Assembly (NCBI GenBank): GCA_016707525.1
Contig: JADJHP010000009.1
Coordinates: 177,379-241,378 of the forward strand
Length of the DNA: 64,000 nucleotides
Direction: 5' to 3'
DNA from: Ignavibacteriota bacterium
GTDB taxonomy: Bacteria > Bacteroidota > Ignavibacteria > UBA10030 > UBA6906
Below the pieces are notes generated by a model, which had not been told where the DNA came from, searched no databases, and saw only the letters and a program-made list of their open reading frames with translations. Made by a program: the position numbers and the translations under genes. This document shows positions 8,092-17,302 of the stretch, in pieces. How positions within the stretch are numbered: the stretch's first letter is position 1; the number at the start of each line of letters is the position of its first letter.

Positions 8092-11038
8092 CGGGAAAGC
8101 GGATGGCAATGCGGGTACCGTGGGGGACCGTCAGACTGAAGGTCCCCCCGATCTGTTCGGTGAGCGACATGACAAGGGTCATGCCCATCGACGTCAGGGA
8201 CCTGGGATCCGTGCCCGGCGGCATGCCGCACCCGGTATCCTCGACGATCAATTCCACTTCCGCGGACGAGAGACGGCGCGCTTTCACGTACAGCTTCCCT
8301 TCCGCTCCCGCCGGGAAGGCATGCTTCAATGCGTTCGAGATGAGCTCGTTCACAATGAGCCCGCACGGGATCGCCGTATCGACGGGCAGATGGACCTCGT
8401 CCGTTTCCATGTCCACCGTCACGGTCGTGATACTGTAGGAACGGACGAGGTCATTGGTGACGGTCCGCAGATAGTCCCCGAAGTCGATCCCGGCCAGCAT
8501 CTCCGATCGGTACAGCTTTTCATGGATCAGCGCCATCGAGCGGACGCGCGTTTGACTGGCAAAGAATGCCGCACGAATCGTGGGGTCGGCGATGCGCGCC
8601 GACTGCAGGTTGAGCAGGCTCGAAATGACCTGCAGGTTATTCTTGACGCGATGGTGGACCTCCTTCAACAACACTTCCTTCTCGCGCAGCGACGACTTCA
8701 ACCGGTCCTCCGCCCGCTTCACTTCCGCGACATCCCACGCCATGTCGGCGAATTGCACCACCGTGTCGATGTCCTGCTGCGTGTAGTCCGTCGCCTTGTT
8801 CCCGATCCCCAGGATCGCCACGATGAGGTTGCCGCGGAAGATCGGAACCGCCAATTCCCTCTGCACATGCGCATGGCCCGGCGGGAGCCCCTTCCGGTGA
8901 GGTAACGCCATGTAGTCGTTGTGGATCACCGGCCGCCGCTCCCTGACGCAATCGATCCACACCCCGGCCTCATCCAGGGCATAGTGCGTGCCCTTCCCCT
9001 CGGCATGACAGAACTCCTTGAGTGTCCGCGTGCTCCACGTTTGCAGCGTCAGCGTCTTCTGATCCGGTTCCAGGAAATGATAGAATCCGATCGGACTCCC
9101 CGTCAGGGTCCCGACCTCATCCAGCGTCTCACGCAGGAGCTCTTCCGTCGTATGGTCGCGGGCAAAATCGGTCAACCGCAACCGCGAACTCCTGATCTCC
9201 TCGGCAAGCCGACGGTCGGTGATGTCCTCGAACATGCCAAGAAGTCCCGTGACGTTGCCATGCGGGTCCCGGTAGGGCACCTTGATCACCCGGATCCATC
9301 GCGACCGGCCGGGGAGCTGATACTCTTCCTGCACGTCAATGGCCCGGTTCTCTTCGAAGACGATGCGGTCTCCTGCCTGGTACTCCTCCGCAAGCTGACG
9401 CGGGAAAAGATCAAGGTCCGATCTCCCGACGATCTCATCCGGCAGGATCCCCAGGTCGTGCGCGAATGCCGCATTGCAGGAACGGTAGCGCGAGTCCCTG
9501 TCCTTGATGAAGATGCGCACCGGCAGATGCTCGACCAGGTTCCTGTTCAGCGACTCGCTCTCACGCAGCCGTTCGATCACCGCGCGCCGGTCCGTGATGT
9601 CTTCGAAGACCATGAGCGTATGGCCGGGCTGCACCTCGCCTTCATGCATCAACGGGAAGGCGCTCCCGATCAACCAGATGATGGGCGAACCCTCTGTCCG
9701 TTGCACCCCGAATGTCAGATCCATCACCGGCCTGCGGGTGTGGGCGACGACGACCGAGGGCATCTGATCCGGCGGAACGGGGGTCCCATCCTCATGGACA
9801 ACAGCGTGGAACACTCCCCGCAAACTGAAACGCTTCGCCGTGGTGGCAGGCAGACGCAGGATGCGGATCGCCGACGGATTCGCATCGATGACGTCGCCGC
9901 TATCATCCACATAGATCACACCCTGGTACATGCCTTCATAGAGCTGGCGGTACAGATCGCGGCTCTCGACCAGCAACACGCGGGATTCCGTCTCCCGGCG
10001 GCGGCTCGCCTTGAGATCCCGCCTCCAGAGAAAGAGAATGGCGAACGCACTCGCGAGCGTAAAAAGCGTGATGAAGAACCCCATCGTCTCCGCGCGGACG
10101 CGCAGCGGATTCCTGATCACATCTTCAGGGAGCAGCGCGATCACCGACCACGGCATATCGGCAACATCGGTGGCGTATGCATACACCCTCCTCCCGTGAT
10201 GGTCGGTCGCCATGAAAAAACCCCGTTCACCCCGCGCCGCCCGCACCTCTGGCAGCACCACCCTGTCCGCCGGGAACGCCTGCCACCCCCCCTGATGCTC
10301 TGCATCGGAGGCAGCAGAGAAGGCAACAACAGAGTTGTCATCCGATCGCACGAACTCACACACCGGGGTGGTCCTGGATGAGTCCACAGCCTCAAGGAAC
10401 GGGAACAGAAATGCGGTGGGATCGACCCGTAACAACAGATACAGGGGCGGAATGTCGTTGATACCGGTGAGGTCCAGCGGAGCGAGAACGTCAAGATGGG
10501 TGACGGGCACCCGGGCGGAATCACTGTGGAAATCGGTGAAGAGCGGCTTCCCATGGTCACGGACGTCTCTCAGAAGCAACGGCATGCGGAGGCCAACCAC
10601 CGGGCGGTCGCCGCTGGCATGGGCCCATACCCGGGCACTGTCATCCAGAAGCTGAACGCTATAGTATCCGTACCCCCGCTTCATCACATCGAGAGCATGA
10701 CGGATGCTCTCCAGCCGCTCCCTGTCCCCGGGGTGGCGCACAAGCTCCGCTGCCGCCCGCCCTAAGGTGCGCTCGGATGCAAGGACCGATGCATCCGTCA
10801 AGCGCTCGCGACGCCATACCGACAGCCTGGTGGCCTGCAGCCGGCTGACCGCGGAAAGACGGTCCTCGGTCTCACGGAGCATCGCCCGCTGCTCTTGTTG
10901 GTAGATCAGCAATGATGCAAGAATGATCCCGATAACGAGGATCACAAACGTTATGATCGGTGTTATAGAAGAGAAGCGTACGGAAGGATTGGAGGGCCCG
11001 GGAGTGGACTGTTGGGCGCCATTGGGAGTGTTCGTCAT
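8087..11038 (-). CDS. Membrane sensor histidine kinase, PAS-PAS-GAF-HisKA_2
   Basis: A 983-residue sensor kinase. A first membrane helix lies near residues 24-48, a periplasmic Cache-like sensor follows to about 315, and a second helix (FFITLFTLASAFAILFLW) precedes the cytoplasmic part. Two PAS domains span roughly 365-610 (YEGMYQGVIYVDDSGDV; LPVRIFIKDRDSRYRS), then a GAF domain to about 770 and a HisKA_2 dimerisation domain with the phosphoacceptor in EVHHRVKNNLQVISSL. The HATPase domain closes the protein with NELISNALKHAF and VEDTGCGMPPG. HisKA_2 kinases often work with stand-alone response regulators; none is adjacent, so the partner and signal are unknown. It is divergent from the aldolase gene across about 275 bp in which I see no firm promoter. 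Confidence 0.93.
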   Translation of the reverse strand: MTNTPNGAQQSTPGPSNPSVRFSSITPIITFVILVIGIILASLLIYQQEQRAMLRETEDRLSAVSRLQATRLSVWRRERLTDASVLASERTLGRAAAELVRHPGDRERLESIRHALDVMKRGYGYYSVQLLDDSARVWAHASGDRPVVGLRMPLLLRDVRDHGKPLFTDFHSDSARVPVTHLDVLAPLDLTGINDIPPLYLLLRVDPTAFLFPFLEAVDSSRTTPVCEFVRSDDNSVVAFSAASDAEHQGGWQAFPADRVVLPEVRAARGERGFFMATDHHGRRVYAYATDVADMPWSVIALLPEDVIRNPLRVRAETMGFFITLFTLASAFAILFLWRRDLKASRRRETESRVLLVESRDLYRQLYEGMYQGVIYVDDSGDVIDANPSAIRILRLPATTAKRFSLRGVFHAVVHEDGTPVPPDQMPSVVVAHTRRPVMDLTFGVQRTEGSPIIWLIGSAFPLMHEGEVQPGHTLMVFEDITDRRAVIERLRESESLNRNLVEHLPVRIFIKDRDSRYRSCNAAFAHDLGILPDEIVGRSDLDLFPRQLAEEYQAGDRIVFEENRAIDVQEEYQLPGRSRWIRVIKVPYRDPHGNVTGLLGMFEDITDRRLAEEIRSSRLRLTDFARDHTTEELLRETLDEVGTLTGSPIGFYHFLEPDQKTLTLQTWSTRTLKEFCHAEGKGTHYALDEAGVWIDCVRERRPVIHNDYMALPHRKGLPPGHAHVQRELAVPIFRGNLIVAILGIGNKATDYTQQDIDTVVQFADMAWDVAEVKRAEDRLKSSLREKEVLLKEVHHRVKNNLQVISSLLNLQSARIADPTIRAAFFASQTRVRSMALIHEKLYRSEMLAGIDFGDYLRTVTNDLVRSYSITTVTVDMETDEVHLPVDTAIPCGLIVNELISNALKHAFPAGAEGKLYVKARRLSSAEVELIVEDTGCGMPPGTDPRSLTSMGMTLVMSLTEQIGGTFSLTVPHGTRIAIRFPG

Positions 11039-11314
11039 GAGACCTTGTGTCCGCTGAGTGGCGCGTACAAGGGTGTGAATTCCCTGTGCAGACTGCGTGC
11101 TTCACCCACTCCGGTGCCCATCCGGAAGTACGAAATGCTGCGGGACCGGATCAACAGTCACGATACGTGTGGCAACATAGGTAATCCCCTCCAAGAAGTC
11201 AAATTTGCAGGTTTTGCGGGGTCAAAGGCGGGGTGGGCCCGAGGGCTTGATTTGAGGGGAAAAAACATCCATCTTATGGAATACCCAACCACAACTACGA
11301 AGGCTGTCCGGAAT

Positions 11315-12307
11315 ATGACTCATTACAAAGAACTTGGGCTTGTCAACTCCAAAGAGCTCTTCCAGAAGGCCGTGAAGGGCGGATATGCCATTCCGGCGTT
11401 CAATTTCAACAACCTCGAGCAGCTTCAGGCCATCATCGGCGCCTGCGTGGAGACCAAGTCCCCGGTCCTCCTCCAGGTGTCCAGCGGCGCCCGCAAGTAT
11501 GCCAACCAGACCCTCCTCAAACATCTGGCCAAGGGCGCTGTTGACTACGCCAATGAACTGGGCTATGCCATCCCGATCGTCCTCCATCTGGACCACGGCG
11601 ATACGCTCGAACTGTGCAAGTCCTGCGTCGAGTCGGGGTTCTCATCCGTCATGATCGACGGCTCCCACCATCCGTACGATAAGAACGTGGAGATCACCCG
11701 GCAGGTCGTGGAATACGCCCATAAGTACGACGTGTCCGTCGAGGGTGAACTCGGCGTCCTCGCCGGCATCGAGGATGAGGTCTCCAGCGAAGTCACCCAC
11801 TACACCCGTCCGGAAGAGGTCGAAGACTTCGTGAAGAAGACCGGCGTGGATTCGCTGGCCATCTCGATCGGCACCTCCCACGGCGCGACCAAATTCAAAC
11901 CTGCGCAGTGCACCCGCAACGCGGACGGTGTCCTCGTGCCGCCGCCGCTCCGGTTCGACATCCTCGAAGAGGTCGAGCGCCGCATCCCCGGCTTCCCGAT
12001 CGTCCTCCACGGCGCATCGTCCGTGCCGCCGGACCTCGTGAAGCTGATCAATGGCAACGGCGGCAAACTGAATGATGCCGTCGGCATCCCCGAAGACCAG
12101 CTTCGCCGCGCTGCAGCTTCGGCCGTGTGCAAGGTGAACATCGATTCCGATGGCCGCCTCGCCATGACCGCCGCGATCCGCAAGGTCTTCACGGAGTCGC
12201 CGGCTGAGTTCGATCCGCGCAAGTACCTCGGACCGGCACGCGATGCGCTCAAAGCCCTGTACAAGCATAAGATCATCAACGTGCTGGGCAGCGCCAACCG
12301 CGCCTGA
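11315..12307 (+). CDS. fba: Class II fructose-bisphosphate aldolase
   Basis: A 330-residue metal-dependent aldolase that splits fructose 1,6-bisphosphate into dihydroxyacetone phosphate and glyceraldehyde 3-phosphate, in glycolysis or in reverse. Family blocks include GGYAIPAFNFNNLEQ, LHLDHGDT with the zinc histidine and catalytic aspartate, VEGELGVLAGIED, SIGTSHGATK and VLHGASSVP. The start at 11315 (MTHYKELGLV) fits the normal family N-terminus; longer in-frame extensions to 11276 or 11012 read as non-coding. The enzyme could be annotated as tagatose-bisphosphate aldolase, since the two are hard to tell apart by sequence. A strong terminator follows within 30 bp, so it is probably monocistronic. 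Confidence 0.95.
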   Translation: MTHYKELGLVNSKELFQKAVKGGYAIPAFNFNNLEQLQAIIGACVETKSPVLLQVSSGARKYANQTLLKHLAKGAVDYANELGYAIPIVLHLDHGDTLELCKSCVESGFSSVMIDGSHHPYDKNVEITRQVVEYAHKYDVSVEGELGVLAGIEDEVSSEVTHYTRPEEVEDFVKKTGVDSLAISIGTSHGATKFKPAQCTRNADGVLVPPPLRFDILEEVERRIPGFPIVLHGASSVPPDLVKLINGNGGKLNDAVGIPEDQLRRAAASAVCKVNIDSDGRLAMTAAIRKVFTESPAEFDPRKYLGPARDALKALYKHKIINVLGSANRA

Positions 12308-12333
12308 TCGACACACGACACCCGCTTCACACA

Positions 12334-12366
12334 AGAACCGCGGCCTCCGGGCCGCGGTTCTTTCGT
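12334..12366 (+). terminator. Rho-independent terminator of the aldolase gene
   Basis: AGAACCGCGGCC and GGCCGCGGTTCT pair in a perfect GC-rich stem around a very short loop, followed by TTTCGTTT. It closes the aldolase transcript and may also serve the convergent peptidase gene, whose stop is at 12373. Confidence 0.85.
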
Positions 12367-12372
12367 TTCCAC

Positions 12373-14583
12373 TCAGAGCCACCGCTTCCAGAATTCCAGC
12401 ATCGCCGTGTACAAATGGATCCGCGCCGGGCGGTCGCTGATGCCGTGCATCCGCATCGGATACACCATCAGATCAAATTGCTTGTTGGCCTTGATGAGTT
12501 CGTTGACGAACGCCCACGTGTTCTGAATGTGCACGTTGTCGTCATAGGTCCCGTGCACCAGCATCAGACGCCCGTGCAGATCCTTCGCATACTGCAGCAG
12601 GGAGTTCTCCCGGAACCCGGCAAGGTTCTCCTTCTCGGTCCGCATGTACTGCTCCGCGAACCTGCTGTCGTAGAACCGGAAGTCCGTCACACCCGCCACG
12701 GCAATACCCGCCTTGAACTCGGTGGACCGGCTCATACCCAGCAAGGTGTTCGACCCGCCACCACTCCACCCCCAGACACCGATGCGGGCAGAGTCCACGT
12801 CAGGCAACTGCTTGATCCACCGCACCGCGTCCACCATGTCGTTCAACTCCACCGGCCCGACGAGTCGCTGGAAGATCGAAGCCTCAAGCTTCTTGCTGAT
12901 CCCCGTCGCCGCCCGGTTGTCCATGTGCATGACGATGTACCCCTGCTGCGTGAGCAGATTCTCCCAGAAGATCTCACGCTGCCACCCGTTCACGACGGTC
13001 GGCGCCGATGGGCCACCATAGACATTGATGATCACGGGGTATTTCTTCCCGGGCACCATCACCCTCGGACGGAGTATCTGCGCAGGAAGCGCAAATCCGT
13101 CACGCGCAGGAATGGAGAGGAACTCGGGCGCACCGAGGCCGGCGGACAGCTCGGAGAGCTTCTTGCCGGCATGGATCACCCGGACCAACCCACCGTCCCG
13201 CTCGTGCACGGAGACGGACGGCGTACGATCGATCGACGAATACCGGTCGACGAAGTACCGTCCATCCGGACTGAATGTGACACTGTGCGAGCCATCGCCC
13301 GTCGTCAGCCGCTTCATCCCCTTGCCGTCGAACCCGATGCAATAGAGATGGCGCTCGAGCGCGGACTTCTCCAGCGCAGTGAAGTAGACGCTCGCCCGCG
13401 CCTGATCAGCGAAGACCATGCCACCCTGCACCCAGGCAACACCCCCCGCCTCGCGGAGTGCCCACGTCCCGCGGGTGATCTGCCGGACCACTTCTCCCTT
13501 CATCGAATACATGTACAGGTGCTGATACCCATCCCTCTCCGACGGCCAGAGGTATCCCGAACCATCTTTCAGGAACGTCAGGCCATCAACGATCCCCACC
13601 CATGTGGAATCCGTTTCCACCATGAGCTGCTGCGCCACTCCCGTCGTTGCATCCGCCAGCAACAACTCGCGCCGGGTCTGCAGACGGTTCAACGTCTGGA
13701 TGCTGAGCCGCTGACCGTCCGAGAGCCAACCGACCCGGACGATATATTCACTCGGGAACGGAGCGAGATCGATCCAACGGGTTGCCGCATCAGCAAGGCC
13801 GACCACGCCAACGCGGACAGCGGGATTCGGCTCGCCGACCTTCGGATATGCCTGGCGGATGACCTTCGGGGTCCACGGCTTCACATCCACATAGTGTTGC
13901 ACGCTCACCCGGGATTCGTCGAATTGGAAATAGGCAATGCTCCGCGAATCGGGTGACCACCAGTAGCCCGCATCATGCCGCCCGAAGATCTCTTCCCAGT
14001 ATACCCAGGAAAGCGTCCCGTTGAGCGTCGTAGCGGAGCCGTCGGCCGTCAAGCGCTGCTCCGTTCCCGCACCGATGGCGTATGCGTACAGATCGTTGTC
14101 CCGCACAAATCCGATCGTTGAACCGTCCGGCGAGAAGGAGATGCATTTCTCCTCTCCCGGGGTCTGCGTAACGCGCGTGAATGCGGCCTTCGCAAGGTCC
14201 AGCACGAAGATGTCGCCTCCGAAGATGTACAAAGCACGCCGCCCCTTCCCATCAAGAACTTCCGGGAATGGTAGTGCGCCCGGTGTAGCGTCACCAAGGA
14301 ACTTCTGCAATGATGTGCGCGCCGCGGGGAGGTCGACAAGACGGATGCGGTCTCCACGTTCAACCGTCATCGCGTACATCGCCCCCGGGGTTGCACCCTC
14401 GCCGCGTTCGTACACCACAAGGCGCCCATCTTCCAACCATTGGTACGGCGGCGTGCTCACCGGACGCCCGGAGGCCGCGGAATACAGCCACTCGACAGTA
14501 AGAGTGTCGGGGATCTGTGTTTGTGCTGTGATGGAGAGGCTGGCAATGACCAGGCCAAGGAGAAGAACGCGGCGGTTGAACAT
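12373..14583 (-). CDS. S9 prolyl oligopeptidase family protein, DPP IV-like
   Basis: A 736-residue secreted serine peptidase. The N-terminus MFNRRVLLLGLVIASLSITA is a signal peptide. Residues 40-480 form the beta-propeller typical of DPP IV, with SWVYWEEIFGRHDAGYWWSP and WPSERDGYQHLYMY. The alpha/beta hydrolase domain follows with the nucleophile in WGWSGGGSNTL (GWSYGG is more usual), the aspartate in VHGTYDDNVH and the histidine in YPMRMHGI. Family enzymes remove X-Pro dipeptides from peptides in the periplasm, and the length is typical. It converges with the aldolase gene and has no operon partner on the left; the small secreted protein at 14666-15103 lies 82 bp upstream on the same strand. 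Confidence 0.94.
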   Translation of the reverse strand: MFNRRVLLLGLVIASLSITAQTQIPDTLTVEWLYSAASGRPVSTPPYQWLEDGRLVVYERGEGATPGAMYAMTVERGDRIRLVDLPAARTSLQKFLGDATPGALPFPEVLDGKGRRALYIFGGDIFVLDLAKAAFTRVTQTPGEEKCISFSPDGSTIGFVRDNDLYAYAIGAGTEQRLTADGSATTLNGTLSWVYWEEIFGRHDAGYWWSPDSRSIAYFQFDESRVSVQHYVDVKPWTPKVIRQAYPKVGEPNPAVRVGVVGLADAATRWIDLAPFPSEYIVRVGWLSDGQRLSIQTLNRLQTRRELLLADATTGVAQQLMVETDSTWVGIVDGLTFLKDGSGYLWPSERDGYQHLYMYSMKGEVVRQITRGTWALREAGGVAWVQGGMVFADQARASVYFTALEKSALERHLYCIGFDGKGMKRLTTGDGSHSVTFSPDGRYFVDRYSSIDRTPSVSVHERDGGLVRVIHAGKKLSELSAGLGAPEFLSIPARDGFALPAQILRPRVMVPGKKYPVIINVYGGPSAPTVVNGWQREIFWENLLTQQGYIVMHMDNRAATGISKKLEASIFQRLVGPVELNDMVDAVRWIKQLPDVDSARIGVWGWSGGGSNTLLGMSRSTEFKAGIAVAGVTDFRFYDSRFAEQYMRTEKENLAGFRENSLLQYAKDLHGRLMLVHGTYDDNVHIQNTWAFVNELIKANKQFDLMVYPMRMHGISDRPARIHLYTAMLEFWKRWL

Positions 14584-14665
14584 GGATCGTGCTCGATGTG
14601 ATGATCGGATGAGTGGTACCTGGCGTGTCAGGGAGAGACGATGCGGCTACGGGATGCGGACAGCA

Positions 14666-15103
14666 TCACTTTTTTTGAGAACGCACCGGGCGGGGTTTCG
14701 CCGTCATGATGCCCGCGCCTGTCAATTGACGCGCCGCCATGAAGAGCGCACCGCCGAACTGCAAGGATCCCATGATGGTACGAAACGTCTGCGTTTTGGC
14801 TTCCCGCGCCCATTGCGCACGCAGCGGCGCAAGAAGGTCCTGCTTCACCTCGAACCCGCGGCCGGGAATACCGCCATCGGTTCTGCCTGGCACGCCATCA
14901 AGGAAGAAGCCCGGGGAAGAGAACGCAGGTGGCGCGGCGAGATGGGGCGGGATGGAGAACGTCGCACCTCCGGGATCGAGGCCCGGCTCCAGGAGCTGGA
15001 TGCGCACGGTGTGCGTCGTGTCGCGATCCTGAGATTGGGCGGAGGCCTGCGCGACATAACCCAGGACCATCACGACCAGAGCCATCTTCATGAAAGAAGT
15101 CAT
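14666..15103 (-). CDS. Hypothetical secreted or membrane-anchored protein
   Basis: A 145-residue protein from ATG 15103; a TTG two codons earlier is also in frame. The first 25 residues (MTSFMKMALVVMVLGYVAQA) are a signal peptide. The rest is proline- and glycine-rich in its middle (PPHLAAPPAFSSPGFFLDG), then amphipathic, with FRTIMGSLQFGGALFMAARQL as a possible membrane-associated helix and a basic tail. I recognise no family. It sits upstream of, and on the same strand as, the S9 peptidase gene, which might be cotranscribed. It is supported mainly by its good signal peptide and codon pattern. Confidence 0.6.
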   Translation of the reverse strand: MTSFMKMALVVMVLGYVAQASAQSQDRDTTHTVRIQLLEPGLDPGGATFSIPPHLAAPPAFSSPGFFLDGVPGRTDGGIPGRGFEVKQDLLAPLRAQWAREAKTQTFRTIMGSLQFGGALFMAARQLTGAGIMTAKPRPVRSQKK

Positions 15104-15201
15104 GGTCAAATATACATGACTCTGCCGGTGGAGTCAAGAACGTTGGGGCATACGGCGAAGAGTGAAAATTCAGAGTGAAAAGAGGTCAGCGATCTGGTGG
15201 A

Positions 15202-15356
15202 GGCGGCCGGGGAGTTGCCCCGGCGAGGTTTCTCCACTCCGTGGACGGCTGACAGTCATCGATCTGTATGGAGCCGATCGAAGAATTTGGAGAAACCGAG
15301 ACGGGGCACTCCCCGGTCGCCCCCCAAAAACCGAGACGGGGCACTCCCCGGTCGCC
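15202..15356. repeat. REP-like inverted and direct repeat element
   Basis: Two arms of about 33 nt (15202-15235 and 15289-15322) are inverted copies of each other; both contain CCGGGGAGT, GCCCCG and GGTTTCTCC in the same order. A third copy, 15329-15356, repeats arm two directly after a 35-nt period. Each copy also holds a small hairpin, CGGGG-CACT-CCCCG. It lies downstream of rubrerythrin. This looks like a repetitive extragenic palindrome or a miniature element, not a gene. Confidence 0.7.
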
Positions 15357-15361
15357 CTGCC

Positions 15362-15400
15362 GCACAACAAAAGAGGGCGATACCGCAAGCGGCACCGCCC
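15362..15400 (-). terminator. Rho-independent terminator of rubrerythrin
   Basis: On the - strand GGGCGGTGCCGC and GCGGTATCGCCC form a stem, with two mismatched or wobble positions, around a 2-nt loop. TCTTTTGTTG follows. It lies 25 bp after the rubrerythrin stop and before the repeat element. Confidence 0.8.
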
Positions 15401-15424
15401 CCGCACATCGGACGCGCCCGGCCC

Positions 15425-15922
15425 TTACCCCTTCACGAACTTCGAGCCCAATGCCCCGCACACCGGACACTTCTCGGGAGCTTTGCCGAATTCGATGTAG
15501 CCGCACGTCGGGCAGAGATAGAATTCCGTCGTCCCGAGGTCTTTGCCGGTCTTCGCCGCATCAAGCGCCTGTGTGTACAGCTTCGCATGCACCGCTTCCG
15601 CTTCCACTGCCCACGCGAACATCCGCTTCGCCTTGTGCCCGTCCTTGTCGGCCTGCTGCACCATCGGCGGATACATGTTCGTGAATTCGTGGGTCTCGCC
15701 TTCGATCGCGGCCTTCAGGTTGTCCGCCGTGGCCCCCACACCGTCCATGGCCGCAAGATGCCCCGCGGCATGGATCTTCTCCGCTTCCGCGGTGAGTCGG
15801 AACAGCTTCGCGATGTTCGGGAATCCGTCGGCTTCCGCCTTCTTGGCGAATGCCGTGTACTTCTGGAATGCCTGGCTCTCGCCGGCAAACGCTTCTTTCA
15901 GGTTATCGAGGGTCGTGGGCAT
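15425..15922 (-). CDS. rbr: Rubrerythrin
   Basis: A 165-residue rubrerythrin that reduces peroxide in the cytoplasm of anaerobes and microaerophiles. The N-terminal four-helix part carries the di-iron ligands: FAGESQAFQKY, EAEKIHAAGH, EGETHEFTNMYP and WAVEAEAVHAKLY. The C-terminal rubredoxin-like knuckles are YLCPTCGYIEFG and PEKCPVCGALGSKF. The start at 15922 (MPTTLDNLKEAF) has AAGG upstream; a start 5 codons earlier is less likely. Length and motif order are normal. A terminator follows directly, so it is a single-gene unit. No peroxide regulator (PerR-type) is seen in the window. Confidence 0.96.
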   Translation of the reverse strand: MPTTLDNLKEAFAGESQAFQKYTAFAKKAEADGFPNIAKLFRLTAEAEKIHAAGHLAAMDGVGATADNLKAAIEGETHEFTNMYPPMVQQADKDGHKAKRMFAWAVEAEAVHAKLYTQALDAAKTGKDLGTTEFYLCPTCGYIEFGKAPEKCPVCGALGSKFVKG

Positions 15923-16059
15923 AGTGCTGCCTTTCACTGTGAATGAACACGGTTGAATGGAATGGTGGGAAGGAACAGGTAAGGATATGGTGAAAAGATA
16001 CGAGGTTTTTCCATAGACGCAAGCATCCGGGACCGGAAGCGTCCAATCTACGGTTGCTG

Positions 16060-17100
16060 ATTTTGGTCAGTTTTTGAGGGTGGCCTTAACCCAGTCCTGA
16101 GATGGAGTAACCCCTGCTGTGTACGATTTTCCGTTAAGTGTTTTCTTTGCCTCGACAGTCCGTAGGGTTTGAGTCGAGTACGCCACCAGAAGGTTAGATA
16201 CGAGAAGCTCCTTCTCATGTTGAACTTCATCTTGATCCTCGTTTCCTTGACGGTTGAACGTCTCCGCCATGTTGTTGGTCCTGCAGTCACAGGTAAGCAC
16301 GGATCAGTGGGTTGAAACGACGCTTCCACTTGCGCTTCTGGATTGTCTCTAACTGCCAACAGATCCAACGCCTACTCTGGTTGCGTGCGCAAAGATGAGT
16401 CTGCACCTTCGCAGTTAAAGACCGCTACGAGGTCTTCTGCCATGCTTCAGAAAATCCCGGACCTTACCAAGTAGAGCCCTTCTCAGAGTGCCGCGTTGTT
16501 GCTTTGGGTGTGATAGCCAAGATCTTCTCCACCACGCCCAAGGGTTTTTATGCAGTATTGATGCGCTTTTCTGCATAGACGTGTCCGATGGCCAAGGTCA
16601 GCGATGTATCCAAATCGCTGTGATGCCGCAAGGAAACCCAGTGCCACACTTCCTCCAGGAACTTCACTGCCTCGCTCACCGAGCACTCCCACACAGGACG
16701 CCAGTGAACGATCGCCCCCCGCGACAAACAAAACACTTCTCGTCGACGACCAGATACGACCACCGGGGCAAACTCCCGGCTCACTCCAGAGCCTCTTGGC
16801 TCGCAAGGCGACGGAGGCAACCATCTCTGAAGGCTTGTCGGAAGATCTTCGACCGGTCAACACACACGTGCGATGACCCGGTAACCGCCTTCGATGTGGC
16901 GTCGTGCGACATCGCGCATGAACGCACACTGTAGAACGATGGCGGACACCGGCCTCAGGAAGCTCTTGGAACACGACAGACAAAAAATCGCTGCACGGAG
17001 AGGAGGCGCTCTTGGACAACATCCATCTGACGGATCAACAATGACCATTAGCCTTACTCGATCTGCCCACAATAGGGGCAATGACGAAGCTTTTTGACCC
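16060..17100 (-). pseudogene. Decayed transposase, family uncertain
   Basis: No intact gene is present between rubrerythrin and the M19 gene, but on the - strand pieces of a transposase-like protein appear in successive frames. A zinc knuckle HCPYCGQIE sits near 17075, then CLSCSKSFLRPVS and MRDVARRHIEGGYRV look like a helix-turn-helix part. VVDEKCF lies near 16740 and SNNA near 16490. Near 16270 RTNNMAETFNRQ resembles the NN..E..N end motif of DDE transposases. At least four frameshifts or stops separate these. The base composition is also less GC-rich than the surroundings. The exact insertion sequence family and ends cannot be told. Confidence 0.45.
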
Positions 17101-17302
17101 ACGGGAGTCCTTAAGTCTGTTAAAAGCTTAAAAACTCTAAATGCCAAACAGATAAGGACTCAACCACAACAGCAACCGAAACTGATACGCTATGCCGGGA
17201 CCTGCTTGCACGGCGGCGGAATGATCACTATACTGAACCGTCCCCCCCGCCCGCTCCCTCCCCCGCGGGGACCGCCCCATTGTTCACGCACCAGGAGGCC
17301 CA

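Noticed and set aside
8921..10381. 486-codon open frame on the + strand
   Set aside because: It is the antisense shadow of the histidine kinase; the kinase frame has all expected motifs.
12415..13956. 513-codon open frame on the + strand
   Set aside because: Shadow of the S9 peptidase on the other strand, with Arg/His-rich nonsense composition.
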